64,000 nucleotides of DNA from Tigriopus japonicus (lineage: Eukaryota; Arthropoda; Copepoda; Harpacticoida; Harpacticidae): assembly GCA_010645155.1 (NCBI GenBank), contig CM021315.1:10818006-10882005 (forward strand), in the 5' to 3' direction. Below are positions 12,423-22,924 of the stretch, piece by piece (within the stretch, counting starts at the first letter, position 1; each line of letters opens with the position of its first letter). Below the pieces are notes generated by a model. The model had not been told where the DNA came from. It did not search any database and saw nothing but the letters and a program-made list of their open reading frames with translations. A program made the position numbers and the translations under genes.

Positions 12423-13831
12423 GGCCATATGGCCTCGTGTCCATGCTTTGCTTCTCCCAAATCATACTAAGGTGCTCAATGAAGATGATAATTTGATTCA
12501 CAGGCATAAGTTCACGCAATTATAGGCTTTGGCATTGAAAATTTGTCTTGCGCACTTCCATTTGTACTATGATCTTCCACTTGTTTGGGCAAGTATTTCA
12601 CGATATTCTTCGGAAATATTTGTCTTTTCACGCAACTTCTGGCCAGTTTCAGCAATAAGCAAGACACAAAATGACGAGAATCGCCTCTCTATACTCCTCT
12701 AAGAAAGCAAGTGTACAGGTTGGCTAATTCGAACAAAACTGGCTCGTTTTGGTGAGTTTTGGATTGATTTCAAATCAACTTGGCTTTCTTTAATTGAATA
12801 ACCTAGTCAACAAGTGGCGACTTCTTTGCAAAAAATAAACCTTACCAAGAAGACCTCATTCATTTAAAAGATTCACTTCCCAACGTCTAAAGGTGCGTCG
12901 CCATCTTTGGGATAGCTGGAATTGGCCACTGTTTATTTTGCACATTATATTTGCACAATAATAATTTACACAATAATAATGTTTTGCACAATTTCTTGAT
13001 TTATGCCAAGATTTGTCTCTTTGTGCTTTTGTTTTGTTTCTCTATTTCCAAAACAAGCAAGAACAAGTTGACTTGAGATTATAATTTTTTGCTTCAAATT
13101 TCAAAACAAAAAAAAACCAAAATACCTAGCTTTCAAACAATCTAAATTAATTTCGTTCAAAAATAACCACGTGGAAATTTTAGACAGTTCGTAGTTATCA
13201 TGATTATCAAAATTCATCAATACAGGTCAGATGTATTCATCTTAAGAAAGAACTAGATTTTAAAAAAAATCTCAGATACATCTCCCTAAGTTTTGTGTGA
13301 CATCAAAAACCGCAGATTTTAGCGTCAGTAAACTGCCCATCTAATTTTCAATTCTATTCATGCTTTTCCTCAGTAACTCCGTTTGTGATAGAGATACTTG
13401 TCTGAGATATTGAAAACGCCAGAAGGTTCGTTTCAAACATGCTATCAAAATATGTCTGGCAATGTTCTTTATTCGTCTCGTGTGAAAATTCTGCTGTCAC
13501 TCAAGATTGGTGAGTGGATAATTGAATACATGTCTGCAAAACTTCTTTTGTTGTCACAATTTTTTAACCGTGTGCTGGTCAAAAAAAAGAACATCTTATG
13601 ACTTTGCATTTGAATTGAACCCTTAACAGGTTCTGTTCGTTTGTACGCTTTAAGGTGCTAATTTCGCATAAATTGGCATTGGTCCTTCAACCGCTTAGTA
13701 AATAAAAACCCAAGATTTTTTGCATTTTTGCTATATTCTGGACGACGAGGCTACTGATAATAATTTTGGTTTTTAGTAGGTCTTGTTGCATGCCGAAAAG
13801 ACTACATAATTCAAATTATACCTCTATTGTC
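12423..13831. other. unrecognised intergenic DNA
   Basis: AT-rich, with a small repetition of ACACAATAATAAT around 12953-12980. No gene or element ends were recognised. Confidence 0.5.
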
Positions 13832-13835
13832 TACC

Positions 13836-14967
13836 CACGGTGTTCCGAATGGCGTTTTAGGTTTGAATCAAAATACCCAAAAACACCATGGCTCTTTTTG
13901 GACCCACAATTCAATGGGGAACAACTTTACTTTTATTGTATTATACAAGATTAGGTCCAGGGAAAAAGTTATATACCTAAAAACCTAATAAATATAACAT
14001 TTTTTAACAAACTATTTAATCCATATTTAGAGACCATTTAGTTACCTAATGAATTCAAATTGAATAAAAATTCATTCAGCAGTAACTGAGTTATTTGACT
14101 TTGAATGGTCCATTTTTGACCCCAAAAAGCCGAAAAACGCTAGTTATATGAAAAAACAAATTCCCAAAGATTTCACATAGCTTTTCAATATTGCAAAAAT
14201 AAATGATTTTTTTTCATTTTTGGAACTTATGTCAAAATAGCTCAAAATATGAAAAAATATCACTTAAAATGCACTTAAACAAGATTTTTGGAAAGCATTT
14301 TTCATAACTAATTAGAGTACGCTATGACGTGTGTTGTGCCAAAATTACAAATAAAAATGTCTAACAGAGTCATATCCAAAATTACGATTTCTAGAAGGAC
14401 CATGTTCAAAATGGACTAAAATCGAAACTTGAAACATTAACCGATTTCTTCAAAACTTTAAATTATTACCCAACTTTGAGTGTCTTTGATACTGCAAAAG
14501 TTTTTTGTTGGAAAATGTATTTTAAATACCTTTTAAGTGATATTTTTTCATATTTTGAGCTATTTTGACATAAGTTCCAAAAATGAAAAAAAAATCATTT
14601 ATTTTTGCAATATTGAAAAGCTATGTGAAATCTTTGGGAATTTGTTTTTTCATATAACTGTAGCGTTTTTCGGCTTTTTGGGGTCAAAAATGGACCATTC
14701 AAAGTCAAATAACTCAGTTACTGCTGAATGAATTTTTATTCAATTTGAATTCATTAGGTAACTAAATGGTCTCTAAATATGGATTAAATAGTTTGTTAAA
14801 AAATGTTATATTTATTAGGTTTTTAGGTATATAACTTTTTCCCTGGACCTAATCTTGTATAATACAATAAAAGTAAAGTTGTTCCCCATTGAATTGTGGG
14901 TCCAAAAAGAGCCATGGTGTTTTTGGGTATTTTGATTCAAACCTTAAACGCCATTCAGAACACCGTG
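13836..14967. mobile_element. 1132-bp foldback with near-identical 435-bp arms
   Basis: Left arm 13836-14269 and right arm 14531-14967 are reverse complements differing at only a few positions by eye. They are separated by a 261-bp AT-rich loop. The termini are CACGGTGTTC and its complement. The flanks are TACC (13832-13835 and 14968-14971), a 4-bp target duplication. CAC ends plus 4-bp duplications are what I associate with Chapaev-type elements of the CMC group; that assignment is inference. Open frames across the arms are incidental. A 65-bp derivative lies at 2947-3011. Confidence 0.92.
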
Positions 14968-15127
14968 TACCGGTACCAGGAAATTCTAAACTTTTAAATA
15001 CAAAAAACTCTGGATTACGAAGAGGAGATTTTAAAGGAAACCAACATTTTAGTCACCTAGATGACTGTCAGCATGATTCAGCCCGCCATGAACACATTTC
15101 CCTTGGGCGCCCTCTATTGATCTCAAA

Positions 15128-15405
15128 ATGAACAACTCGCCGTCTAAGCAAGTCACGGCGAAATTTTTCCTTAACGTGGTTTGAATGTAATTTCAAAAGG
15201 TTTCTTTCGTGTTGTTCGTTTCTTTGGAGTGGTATGGCTCTGTTGGTACCTTTAAAAATATAGGTACTGGGCGGTCCCAGCATTTTTTCGAAAAAAAAAA
15301 TACTGCTGAACTTTTGAATTTCCCACATTTTTTTCGCACCCACTTGTTTCCCATGTTCAAGTGTGGCTCAGTTCTTAATTATCATACTTGATCAAAAAGA
15401 TATTT
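15128..15405 (-). repeat. dispersed repeat, copy A
   Basis: Matches 18613-18905 in the opposite orientation. Shared blocks include GTAATTTCAAAAG, GGTACTGGGCGGTCCCAG (one difference), TTTTGAATTTCCCACATTTT and GCACCCACTTGTTT. The 3.2-kb gap between the copies is not shared, so these are two independent insertions. No terminal inverted repeat is evident. Confidence 0.75.
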
Positions 15406-18400
15406 CATGGAAAGAGTAAGTACTAACAAGATGACAACAAAGATTCTACTTAGACTTGTTTTATAAAATAAATAAATAAAACAAAATGGCATTTTATTCT
15501 CTAACCTGGAGTTCTAAAGCATTTCAAAGTATATTAGTGTTTTTACAATGTAGTCACCGTGACATGTGCATAATAACGTAACATTTAAAACAGGGATTAA
15601 CACCTCATCACAAATGTTTTAACCCGTTGTCACTTACCAGCCATTTTGTATTCAATGATGAATTAAAACTATAGGAATAAATCAACATCAAAATCAACAC
15701 CAAACTTAGCTGCGTTTTTTAAATCAAATTTTATTGAAACTAAAGTTGCAATATTTCATATATTGAATTCATGCAGTCCTTAAAAAAGTGATGCAACTAG
15801 CTAACTGTGCTTACAAGTGAAATTTTGAAGGTTTAAATCAACAAAAACCCTTTCTTTCACCAAACCCCATGATCAGAATCACAACCATCTTAAAAGCTCT
15901 TGTACAAGGCGACAAAGGGCTGTGGAGTAAATTTACTAGCATTGTCCACAAAGACATGCATCATCAAAAGAAAAAAAACTAATCCAGGAATGGGTTATTC
16001 TCTTCTTTATTTCACGAGAACTTCTTGAACATCACTTATGATTTGATAGAGGCTTGGTACTTTTTGTCTCATAGAGGCCAATTGATGATTTATTCCACCA
16101 AAATGGAGAAATTACGAATGTTATTGGATACCAAGATGTCCAGAGGAACGTTTGAAAAGTGAGACATTGGGATCGGTATGGCGACACAGCTCGAGAAACG
16201 AGTGAAGTGGTGAGAAATTGAGAAATACGGAAATGTGCTCGGCTGGATTTTGATACCATTCACACTTGTGCAGCGTTTTTTCTTCTCTGTTGAAGCACTT
16301 GTGCTTTGGATCTTGTAACTGTTGCCACATTTTGATCACTGATCATAATTGATCAGGGTCTTTTTAAAGATGCTTTTTCCTCATGCCAAAAATGCATTCG
16401 AGTTGGCTATCACATATGATGAAAACGAATTCAAATTAAGGAGCTTGAATTCATGATAATGTACATTCATAGAAGAATGAACTTGAGCTCTGAGAATCAT
16501 GGAGAGAATGGTCCAGATTAGGGGTCTGTTTCTCAAATTGTCCGACAAACATCATCCATTAGTGATTCCAACCTTCAATTTTGAGAAATTAGTTTTGTTC
16601 AATCATGCACGTGCATGGCCACACCCTTTTAAAAGAAAGGTCGTGTCCGGATAAAAGGGCCTGCTTTGGTCTTGAAACTGATAGGTCGAAATATTTTACA
16701 GAGATCCATTTGATAACAAGCACTGACACAACTTTTTTCAACCTTGATTGTTGTACGAGTGATCGATTGCCATCTCGTTTATCTTAATGTTTGAGGGTGA
16801 CATAATTCCATGTCCTAAATCATGGACCACGGAACTTCTGGACGGCTGACGGCCACGCAACCTTTTCAGTAAGCGTCATGATGCTCAGGAAGCTACGTTA
16901 CTTAATTCAGACTTATATTAGATGTTAACAACTTAGTTACCTTTTTTCTAGCTTATTTTTTCAGTCTCCACATCTCCCATGTAAAGGAGTTTCACAGGTT
17001 TGATATTTTTGTAATACTCATGCATGGATAGACAACCCAAAACATCAAATTTTAACATAGTTTTAACTTGAGACAATCCAATTTGATTGAATATATGTAA
17101 ATATCCATATAAGTGATTCAGATAGGCGATTTCTTCATGAAATATTTGGTATACCTTAATGGCTTATGGTTAGTGTAAGCAATTGTTGATTATATAGCTT
17201 TATTGCACATGAAAAGCCATAATAAAGTTTAATTTATCACCCTTTGTGCATTAATATGTATCAAATATAAAAGCATTGAGACAAGTACTATTAATCTGCC
17301 AAGAGGCCCAATGAGTGTGTCATGTTTATTGACTGACACATTTTTATTATCCCTTCATTAAGTTAAATTAAGATATCTTTATTTAATTATATATATTCTT
17401 AGCAGAGTGCACATTCCTACTACCTTATCCCCATGTCAAGTTACAAGACCTGGGTTTCTCAGTAGATTCATTCCTATTAAAGGATCCAAATAGTAATGAG
17501 AAGCTATGATTCAAGTCACACTCCCACAGTTTCTTGATCTGCTTAACGATGTCTCATTGAGATCATTAAGTACTTCACACTGCAAGATTAAAAGCACTAC
17601 AAGAATGACTATCAAAAAAAATTCTTTCTTTGGTGACTTTGTCAATGGACCAAATACATTTGTGTTTCAATTTTGGACACATACGTATATGTTAAGAAAA
17701 ATAGTCTGTTTTGAGCTTAAAAGATGCCCAGAATTATGCCTCACACAATGCACACACTTACTTTCTTGGTTCGTACTTGCTTGGTTCACTCACATTAAAA
17801 AAAAAGTATATGGATGTTTGGTATATGGCTGAATCACCAACAGGACAAGCCTTGGCATCAAGATGAACTCACACCATGAACACTCTAGCAGTGGTTGAGA
17901 CTTGATTGATTCCCAAAATAACTTAGGGTGAGAAGGTACTTGTGTCACTGAAGCTGTTGCACTATCAAAGGTGGGTGTGCCATCAATCATAGACTGTAGC
18001 ACTACAGCAGATGAAGGAGTATTGCCATGAGCCAAATGACCTGAACATGACTTAAAAATCACACTTAAAAAGCACTGAACAGATGAATTAATCACATTTC
18101 AAGATGATTTTTCAAGATGTTTCAAATGTTGTGAGTGAGAAGCGACTGGCAAAACAAACAAGGGTGACTGCAAATTGTAGGCCTTCTATAATTGTGATTT
18201 GGATCTTGCAAAATGATTAAGGCTCAAGTCATTTCTTCAAATAATAGAAACCTGCCATGAGCTTATGAATAGCAGAAGGAACTTGACACTCAAATTATAA
18301 AAAGATGTTGTTCTGTCATGAGATGAAATCATGCTGTCTGCTCGTCAATGATCTCGTCACCTTTTGAATGGCAGATGTGGCCAATCCTGCCCAATGAGAA

Positions 18401-18612
18401 TTGGCTTGGGTTGCCTGAATGACGCATAATTTGAGGCAGGCACTTTTTCCGATGTGGTTTCAAATCCTGTATTAAGAAATCCTTGCCTAAATGGAACGTA
18501 AAATTGTCATTTTGAAGACAACCAAGTGGGTGCTTATTGCAGTTAAACAGAGTTTGGTTTGAGTCTTGTAGATTTGCTCAAGCAAAGAAGATTGAGGGGA
18601 ATTGTGTTAATT
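15406..18612. other. unrecognised DNA between two inverted repeat copies
   Basis: No recognised gene. A minus-strand frame of 72 codons at 16121-16339, followed by a frame in another phase, reads somewhat protein-like. So does a 101-codon minus frame at 17790-18095. Neither matches a family I know. They could be decayed transposon coding sequence. Confidence 0.4.
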
Positions 18613-18905
18613 TAGAACTTCCGATGTTTTTGACTGAGTATGATAATTGAATGATGGGTCACACTTGAACATGAGAAACAAGTGGGTGCGAAAAAAATGT
18701 GGGAAATTCAAAAGTTCAGCAGTATTTTTGTTTTTCGAAAAAATGCCTGGGACCGCCCAGTACCTATATTTTGAAAGGTACCAACAGTGCCATACCATTC
18801 TGAAGAAAAGAACAACACCAAATAAATCTTTTGAAATTACAATCAAACCACGCTATAAGGTAAAAGATCACCGTGAAGTCTTCTTAAAGAAGCAAAGTTA
18901 AGTTT
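18613..18905 (+). repeat. dispersed repeat, copy B
   Basis: Inverted relative of 15128-15405. Similarity starts near GAGTATGATAATTGAA and runs past AATTACAATCAAACCACG. Similarity is roughly four bases in five by eye. Confidence 0.75.
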
Positions 18906-20184
18906 CAATCAAAAGGAAGAGTGACAATCAACGCCATCTTGAGGTAGAGACAATTGTGGGTGCTTGTTTTAAATCTTTGACCTTGATTTGTGATTGCTCA
19001 ACATGATTTTTTTCATACAATGATATTGTAGCTGATCTTTTAAAGACTCAAAATGTGTAGTAAATCACCTTTAAGATGGAATAAACAATTTTGCCCAAAA
19101 GTTAAGAATAGTTCTGAAATCAAGGGATTTTTCTTCTGTTTTGCCGCCATCTAGTGGCAATTTTTGTAACCTTTGGTAAAACTTCTTCATACTATGGCGC
19201 CTCATGACGTATGAATAACTCCCACTGTAACAATAACGTTACTGTTGGCCAACAATATTCTTCTTTTTAGGTAAGACATAATTTTAAAAAAAGTCCTCTC
19301 TTTCGTTTCTTTGCTCTTTTGTACTGTAATTTGAGAAAACATATTTTTCAAACCAACAGCGCACAAAAAGCAAATTTCCAATGGTTTCCTTGAGATCCAA
19401 GTCCATCTTCTAGAAGTACTTAAAACTGTTTAAAAAGGTTCTGTTAATATTTTTCTTGACATTTATTTATTTACAACTTTAAAGGTTGTAATTGAACAAT
19501 GTGCAATGATTGTTTATACTTTATTTTTTCTTAAAGAGGTTACAAAAGTGTGAAGAGTGCTTGACCTTTGCTCAAGCACTCTTGAAATTGTTATATTCAA
19601 AGTTCACACTTGATTCAGCGTTATCTTATATAAATATCTTGATCTTGGGGAAGGTTGCTAGGCTTTGGGGTTATCTGTGGTCAAGTTGATGAGATTTAAA
19701 AAAAATGGGCAAGACTAATTTGAATACCTTTGACTTTGAGGATGAGTGATGGACAGTTCAGGAAATAAAATACGACAACCCATTTCAGGTTTAGAGCCTA
19801 TTAAGAAAAGTCAGAGACGAAAAAACGAATTTAAGCTTGGACTAAGTTTGCTTTTACACCTGAGGGCACGAGCTCATAAAAAGTAAACCGAGGTTACAAA
19901 AAGGGCCAAATTTTTAACACCTAATTAAAAAGTTACGGCTCCTTTATGGTCTCGTTTGTTTTTGACCCGAGAATTGGTAGATTCTTTGACATTCATGAAT
20001 TTTATTGCGAGCTCAAGCTTTGATTCATTAACCTTGGTTAACCCTCTTCAAACAAGTGTTACACATCTGTAACAAGAACTTTGGAGAGCAAAGAATGGGG
20101 GATGGGGAGCAAAAATGACCATAAATTGTTATTCACAATTATCGCATGCCTGTTTGACATCTATCTGACCCAACCAATACTATT
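18906..20184. other. unrecognised DNA with a perfect hairpin at 19555-19581
   Basis: The only structure seen is a perfect 10-bp stem, GAGTGCTTGA with TCAAGCACTC across a 7-base loop, at 19555-19581. No gene was recognised. It is the DNA upstream of the recombinase locus. Confidence 0.45.
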
Positions 20185-20340
20185 TATGCACCTGCAAAGG
20201 AGGGGAGTAATGGCCAAAATCCGGCGGAGGGAGTTTCATTTTATTGGCGACCCGAGGGCGTCAGTCCGAGGGGCGTCAATTAAAATGAAACGAGTGATGT
20301 CGGATTTCGGCCATTACCCCCTTCCTTTGTGGGTGCATAT
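20185..20340. repeat. 156-bp GC-rich imperfect palindrome upstream of the recombinase
   Basis: The left arm carries TATGCACC, AAAGGAGGGGAGTAATGGCC, AAATCCG and GTTTCATTTTA. The right arm carries the complements in mirror order. The centre contains two near-identical direct repeats, CGAGGGCGTCA and CGAGGGGCGTCA. The stretch is clearly richer in G+C than its surroundings. It ends about 195 bp before the recombinase start codon. It may be a small foldback element or a structured site linked to the recombinase; no target duplication was found. Confidence 0.75.
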
Positions 20341-20387
20341 GGTATTTTGTTGACCAAATTATCCTTTTTGGGACTTCAGTTACGTTT

Positions 20388-20402
20388 TTTTCAACCCTGA
20401 AT
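20388..20402. repeat. 15-bp inverted repeat flanking the recombinase gene, left side
   Basis: TTTTCAACCCTGAAT here pairs with its complement at 21893-21907 with 14 of 15 positions matching. The pair brackets the whole recombinase transcription unit, including its polyadenylation signal. It could be a terminus or recombinase-binding site, or chance. Confidence 0.45.
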
Positions 20403-20534
20403 GTGGTTCTCAATTTACCTTTTGATTTGAGCAATCTGCTCAGTGCTCAATTTCAGCATTTTGAATTTACTCAGGAGAAGACATCAAAGTCGCCAAATTT
20501 CATTTAGTGCTGGATGTGAAAGAGGAAAGGTGTC

Positions 20535-21092
20535 ATGTCTACCGATCCGTTGGACATTTCCGATTTTAAAATCCCGTCGCTCAAGGGACTTTTGATTTCG
20601 ACATTGCCTCGGAAGAGTGTTAATACGTACGTTCAAAAGTGGCAAGAATTCCTGACGCATCAGAATTTGACGGACAATGTTGTTCCAAGTGAAACGCATT
20701 ATCTTCAATACCTGAATTATCTTCGACTAGAGAAGAAGTACAAAGGAACAAGCCTTTGGTGTACTTATTCCAAGGTCAATGCGTGTCATCAACGACTATT
20801 TGGGAATAAACTCCAGGACTGGCCGCGAATTAAGCTCTTCGTTAAAGGTAGCCAGTCAGGTGAAAATATAAAGAAAGCTGCCATATTTCAACTTGAGGAG
20901 TTGATAACGTTCATTACAAATCCAAGATACGACAACAAATATTGGATTGTTAGAAAGGCGATAATCACTGTGGCTTATTTTGGAGGACATCGGTCATGTG
21001 AACTCCGGGCATTGAAGATGGGCAATATATTGGTTAAACAAGATGGGATTGAAATCACTTGCGAAAGGGCCAAACAGCGAGGAATTGTTCAG
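20535..21092 (+). CDS. Crypton-like tyrosine recombinase, exon 1
   Basis: First coding exon, 186 codons, of a tyrosine recombinase (phage-integrase fold) that would cut and rejoin DNA through a tyrosine-DNA intermediate. Residues 1-110 look like the helical core-binding domain (RKSVNTYVQKWQEFL). The catalytic domain starts near residue 115. Residues 149-160, FGGHRSCELRAL, match the first-arginine box (R153), and CERAKQR supplies the beta-hairpin lysine (K180). The start ATG follows GGTGTC; I chose it as the first ATG of the open frame. The exon ends CAG before GTACTTGATT, a phase-0 donor. Continuing into the intron hits a stop. Having only this domain, with no reverse transcriptase nearby, fits Crypton transposons or genes derived from them rather than DIRS/Ngaro elements. 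Live or domesticated is undecided. Confidence 0.85.
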
Positions 21093-21174
21093 GTACTTGA
21101 TTTTTGTTTTGAAGGAACTTATTGTACGGCTGAACAGAATATGTTTTAGTTCTGAATTCAAAATTTCATTTTAG
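21093..21174 (+). other. 82-bp intron of the recombinase gene
   Basis: Starts GTACTTGATTTTTG and ends TTTCATTTTAG, phase 0. It is open only to a TAG at 21147-21149, so reading through would truncate the protein before HxxR. Removing it joins the lysine hairpin to the strand ESKYFIPKI, as expected for the fold. Confidence 0.8.
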
Positions 21175-21819
21175 GAATCCAAATATTTCATTCCCAAAAT
21201 CGCGTCTGGAGAATTGAGAAGAGGAAATGTGTGTTGGGCATCGGCTCTCAAGAGATACCTCAGGATGCTTAACATTGATCTACCGCACCTTGGCAATATG
21301 GATCCTCTATTTTACACTGTGCGTAATGGCGAGAAGACAAGGTTCGCCAAAGTTCCCATGGGCAAGAATATTTTGGCTGGTGTTGGAAAGGAAGTAGCAA
21401 TTGCGCTTTTGAAATCGAATCCTAAGGCTTACACCGGACATTGTTGGAGACGAACCTCGGCGACGTCTGCTGCCGACAACGGTGCGACGTCACTTCAAAT
21501 GCGGTCCCATTTTGCATGGAGCAATGATGAAATGTGTAGAGAATACGTGGATAAGTCTGGAATTACCATCAGAAAGATGGCATACATTCTGGCATCAGCT
21601 TCTACATCAGGTGGAAATGTTGACATTGGACCAAATGTGAATTCGTGTACGATTAAGGGAAACGAATATGTGTCAAAAGACATGGAAATGATAGATTCGG
21701 AGGGGAACACGAAATCGAAAGATGCTGAACATGAAAACCATGAAATGATATGTCCTAATGGTGTAACGTTCAAAATGACTGGGTGCCAAGATATCAATAT
21801 TGTGTACAATACAGCTTGA
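21175..21819 (+). CDS. Crypton-like tyrosine recombinase, exon 2
   Basis: Second exon, 214 codons plus stop, residues 187-400. It carries the rest of the active site: TGHCWRRTSAT gives H275 and R278 (HxxR), HFAW gives the H/W position (W301), and REYVD gives the nucleophile Y310, nine residues on, the usual spacing. With R153 and K180 from exon 1 the active site is complete. The last 80 residues are a polar tail of unknown role, rich in Asp, Glu and Asn. There are no frameshifts or internal stops, so the gene has been kept intact or arrived recently. An AATAAA follows at 21835. No neighbour gene suggests a pathway. Confidence 0.85.
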   Translation, partial: ESKYFIPKIASGELRRGNVCWASALKRYLRMLNIDLPHLGNMDPLFYTVRNGEKTRFAKVPMGKNILAGVGKEVAIALLKSNPKAYTGHCWRRTSATSAADNGATSLQMRSHFAWSNDEMCREYVDKSGITIRKMAYILASASTSGGNVDIGPNVNSCTIKGNEYVSKDMEMIDSEGNTKSKDAEHENHEMICPNGVTFKMTGCQDINIVYNTA

Positions 21820-21834
21820 AATGACCAAGCCTTA

Positions 21835-21840
21835 ATAAAA
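21835..21840 (+). other. polyadenylation signal of the recombinase gene
   Basis: AATAAA 16 bp after the TGA stop, a plausible 3' end for the two-exon transcript. Confidence 0.6.
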
Positions 21841-21892
21841 GAATTGAATTTTTATGATCGTTTTGTTGGTGGTACTCGGCATTTGACATGCA

Positions 21893-21907
21893 ATTCAGGG
21901 TTCAAAA
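21893..21907. repeat. 15-bp inverted repeat flanking the recombinase gene, right side
   Basis: ATTCAGGGTTCAAAA, complementary to 20388-20402 with one mismatch. It lies about 55 bp beyond the polyadenylation signal. Confidence 0.45.
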
Positions 21908-21998
21908 TGAATTTTAGAAACTAGAATATGGAATTAAAAAAGCAATTTCATTATTTTTGAAGTGACTTGATTAGGGACAAATTGAAAGGTAATCAAAG

Positions 21999-22080
21999 TG
22001 ATCTGATAGGGAAATACAGTTATCTGGTTGGGAAATAAAGTTATCTGGTAGGGCAATAAAGTAAGTTGTAGGGAAATAAT
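21999..22080. repeat. degenerate 21-22 bp minisatellite, about four units
   Basis: Units read GATCTGATAGGGAAATACAGT, then ATCTGGTTGGGAAATAAAGT, ATCTGGTAGGGCAATAAAGT and a decayed fourth. A more diverged unit (TGATTAGGGACAAATTG) may precede them. It lies just downstream of the recombinase. Confidence 0.75.
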
Positions 22081-22334
22081 ATTTTGGACCTGACCTCTTC
22101 GGGCTTGGAGGAAGTCTCATAAAAGGAGAAAGCGGTCAATAAAAGCCATTTTTTCATCAGCTTCGTTGCTTTTTCTAGATAAGCAATTCAAAATTCCTAT
22201 TTTCACGAACGCTCTCGAGCCTCATTTATGTTCCATTAGATCCCCCTACAACAATTATTCCCCAATTTTTCAAGGTGTAGTTAAGATCAATACAATTAGT
22301 AAAAAGCATGGAAGGGGTTAATGCATTTGATTTA

Positions 22335-22922
22335 CAGGGTGTCCAGGAATTGATGGTGCATTTCCTTGCCATTCAGACCAAAAAGATGCTTTAAAATTGA
22401 AAAAATATACAATAAGGAAGTGTTTTGAAAACGCTTATCCTATTGGAAACCACAATTTGAAATGCATGCCGCAATATTTGAGAGGTTCAGAGCGTTTCAG
22501 GCAAAGCAGGTCAAAAAGGCATCTAAAATTCATCTTGGAAGGACACTTCAATAATCATTCATCCCAAGGGACATCTAAATCTTTAGATATTAATTCAATA
22601 TTGTTCAGGACGTAAGAGGAACAATCAAAGAAGAGCCTTGGTCTGAAATATGTTAAACACTTGAAGGGCATATGTGAAGTATGTGCTTTTTTTCCACCCT
22701 ATATCAAAAACGCAAAGTGAGGCCAAGAAAAAATGAAAAGCATTTGCCCTCATGCCCAGTCAAATAAGTTAAAGAGCTTGATACACGAAGTTTTAGAAAG
22801 GGATCCAACATATTTGCTACTGAACCATAATTATTTCTGCAAAAGTATATTTTTCTCTAACTTGTCTATAAGCTATTGAAAATCTAGTTTTTCTGATGCA
22901 CCATCAATTCTTGGACACTCTG
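22335..22922. mobile_element. 588-bp mariner-type MITE, TA target duplication
   Basis: The left end is CAGGGTGTCCAGGAATTGAT followed by GGTGCAT. The right end read inward is CAGAGTGTCCAAGAATTGAT followed by GGTGCAT. TA flanks both sides (22333-22334, 22923-22924). CAGGGTGTCC ends and TA duplications are typical of Tc1/mariner elements. The interior encodes no intact transposase; a 72-codon open frame inside is unrecognised. Confidence 0.85.
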
Positions 22923-22924
22923 TA

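Noticed and set aside
20081..20353. 90-codon open frame upstream of the recombinase
   Set aside because: It lies across the palindrome at 20185-20340, whose lower AT content explains the lack of stops.
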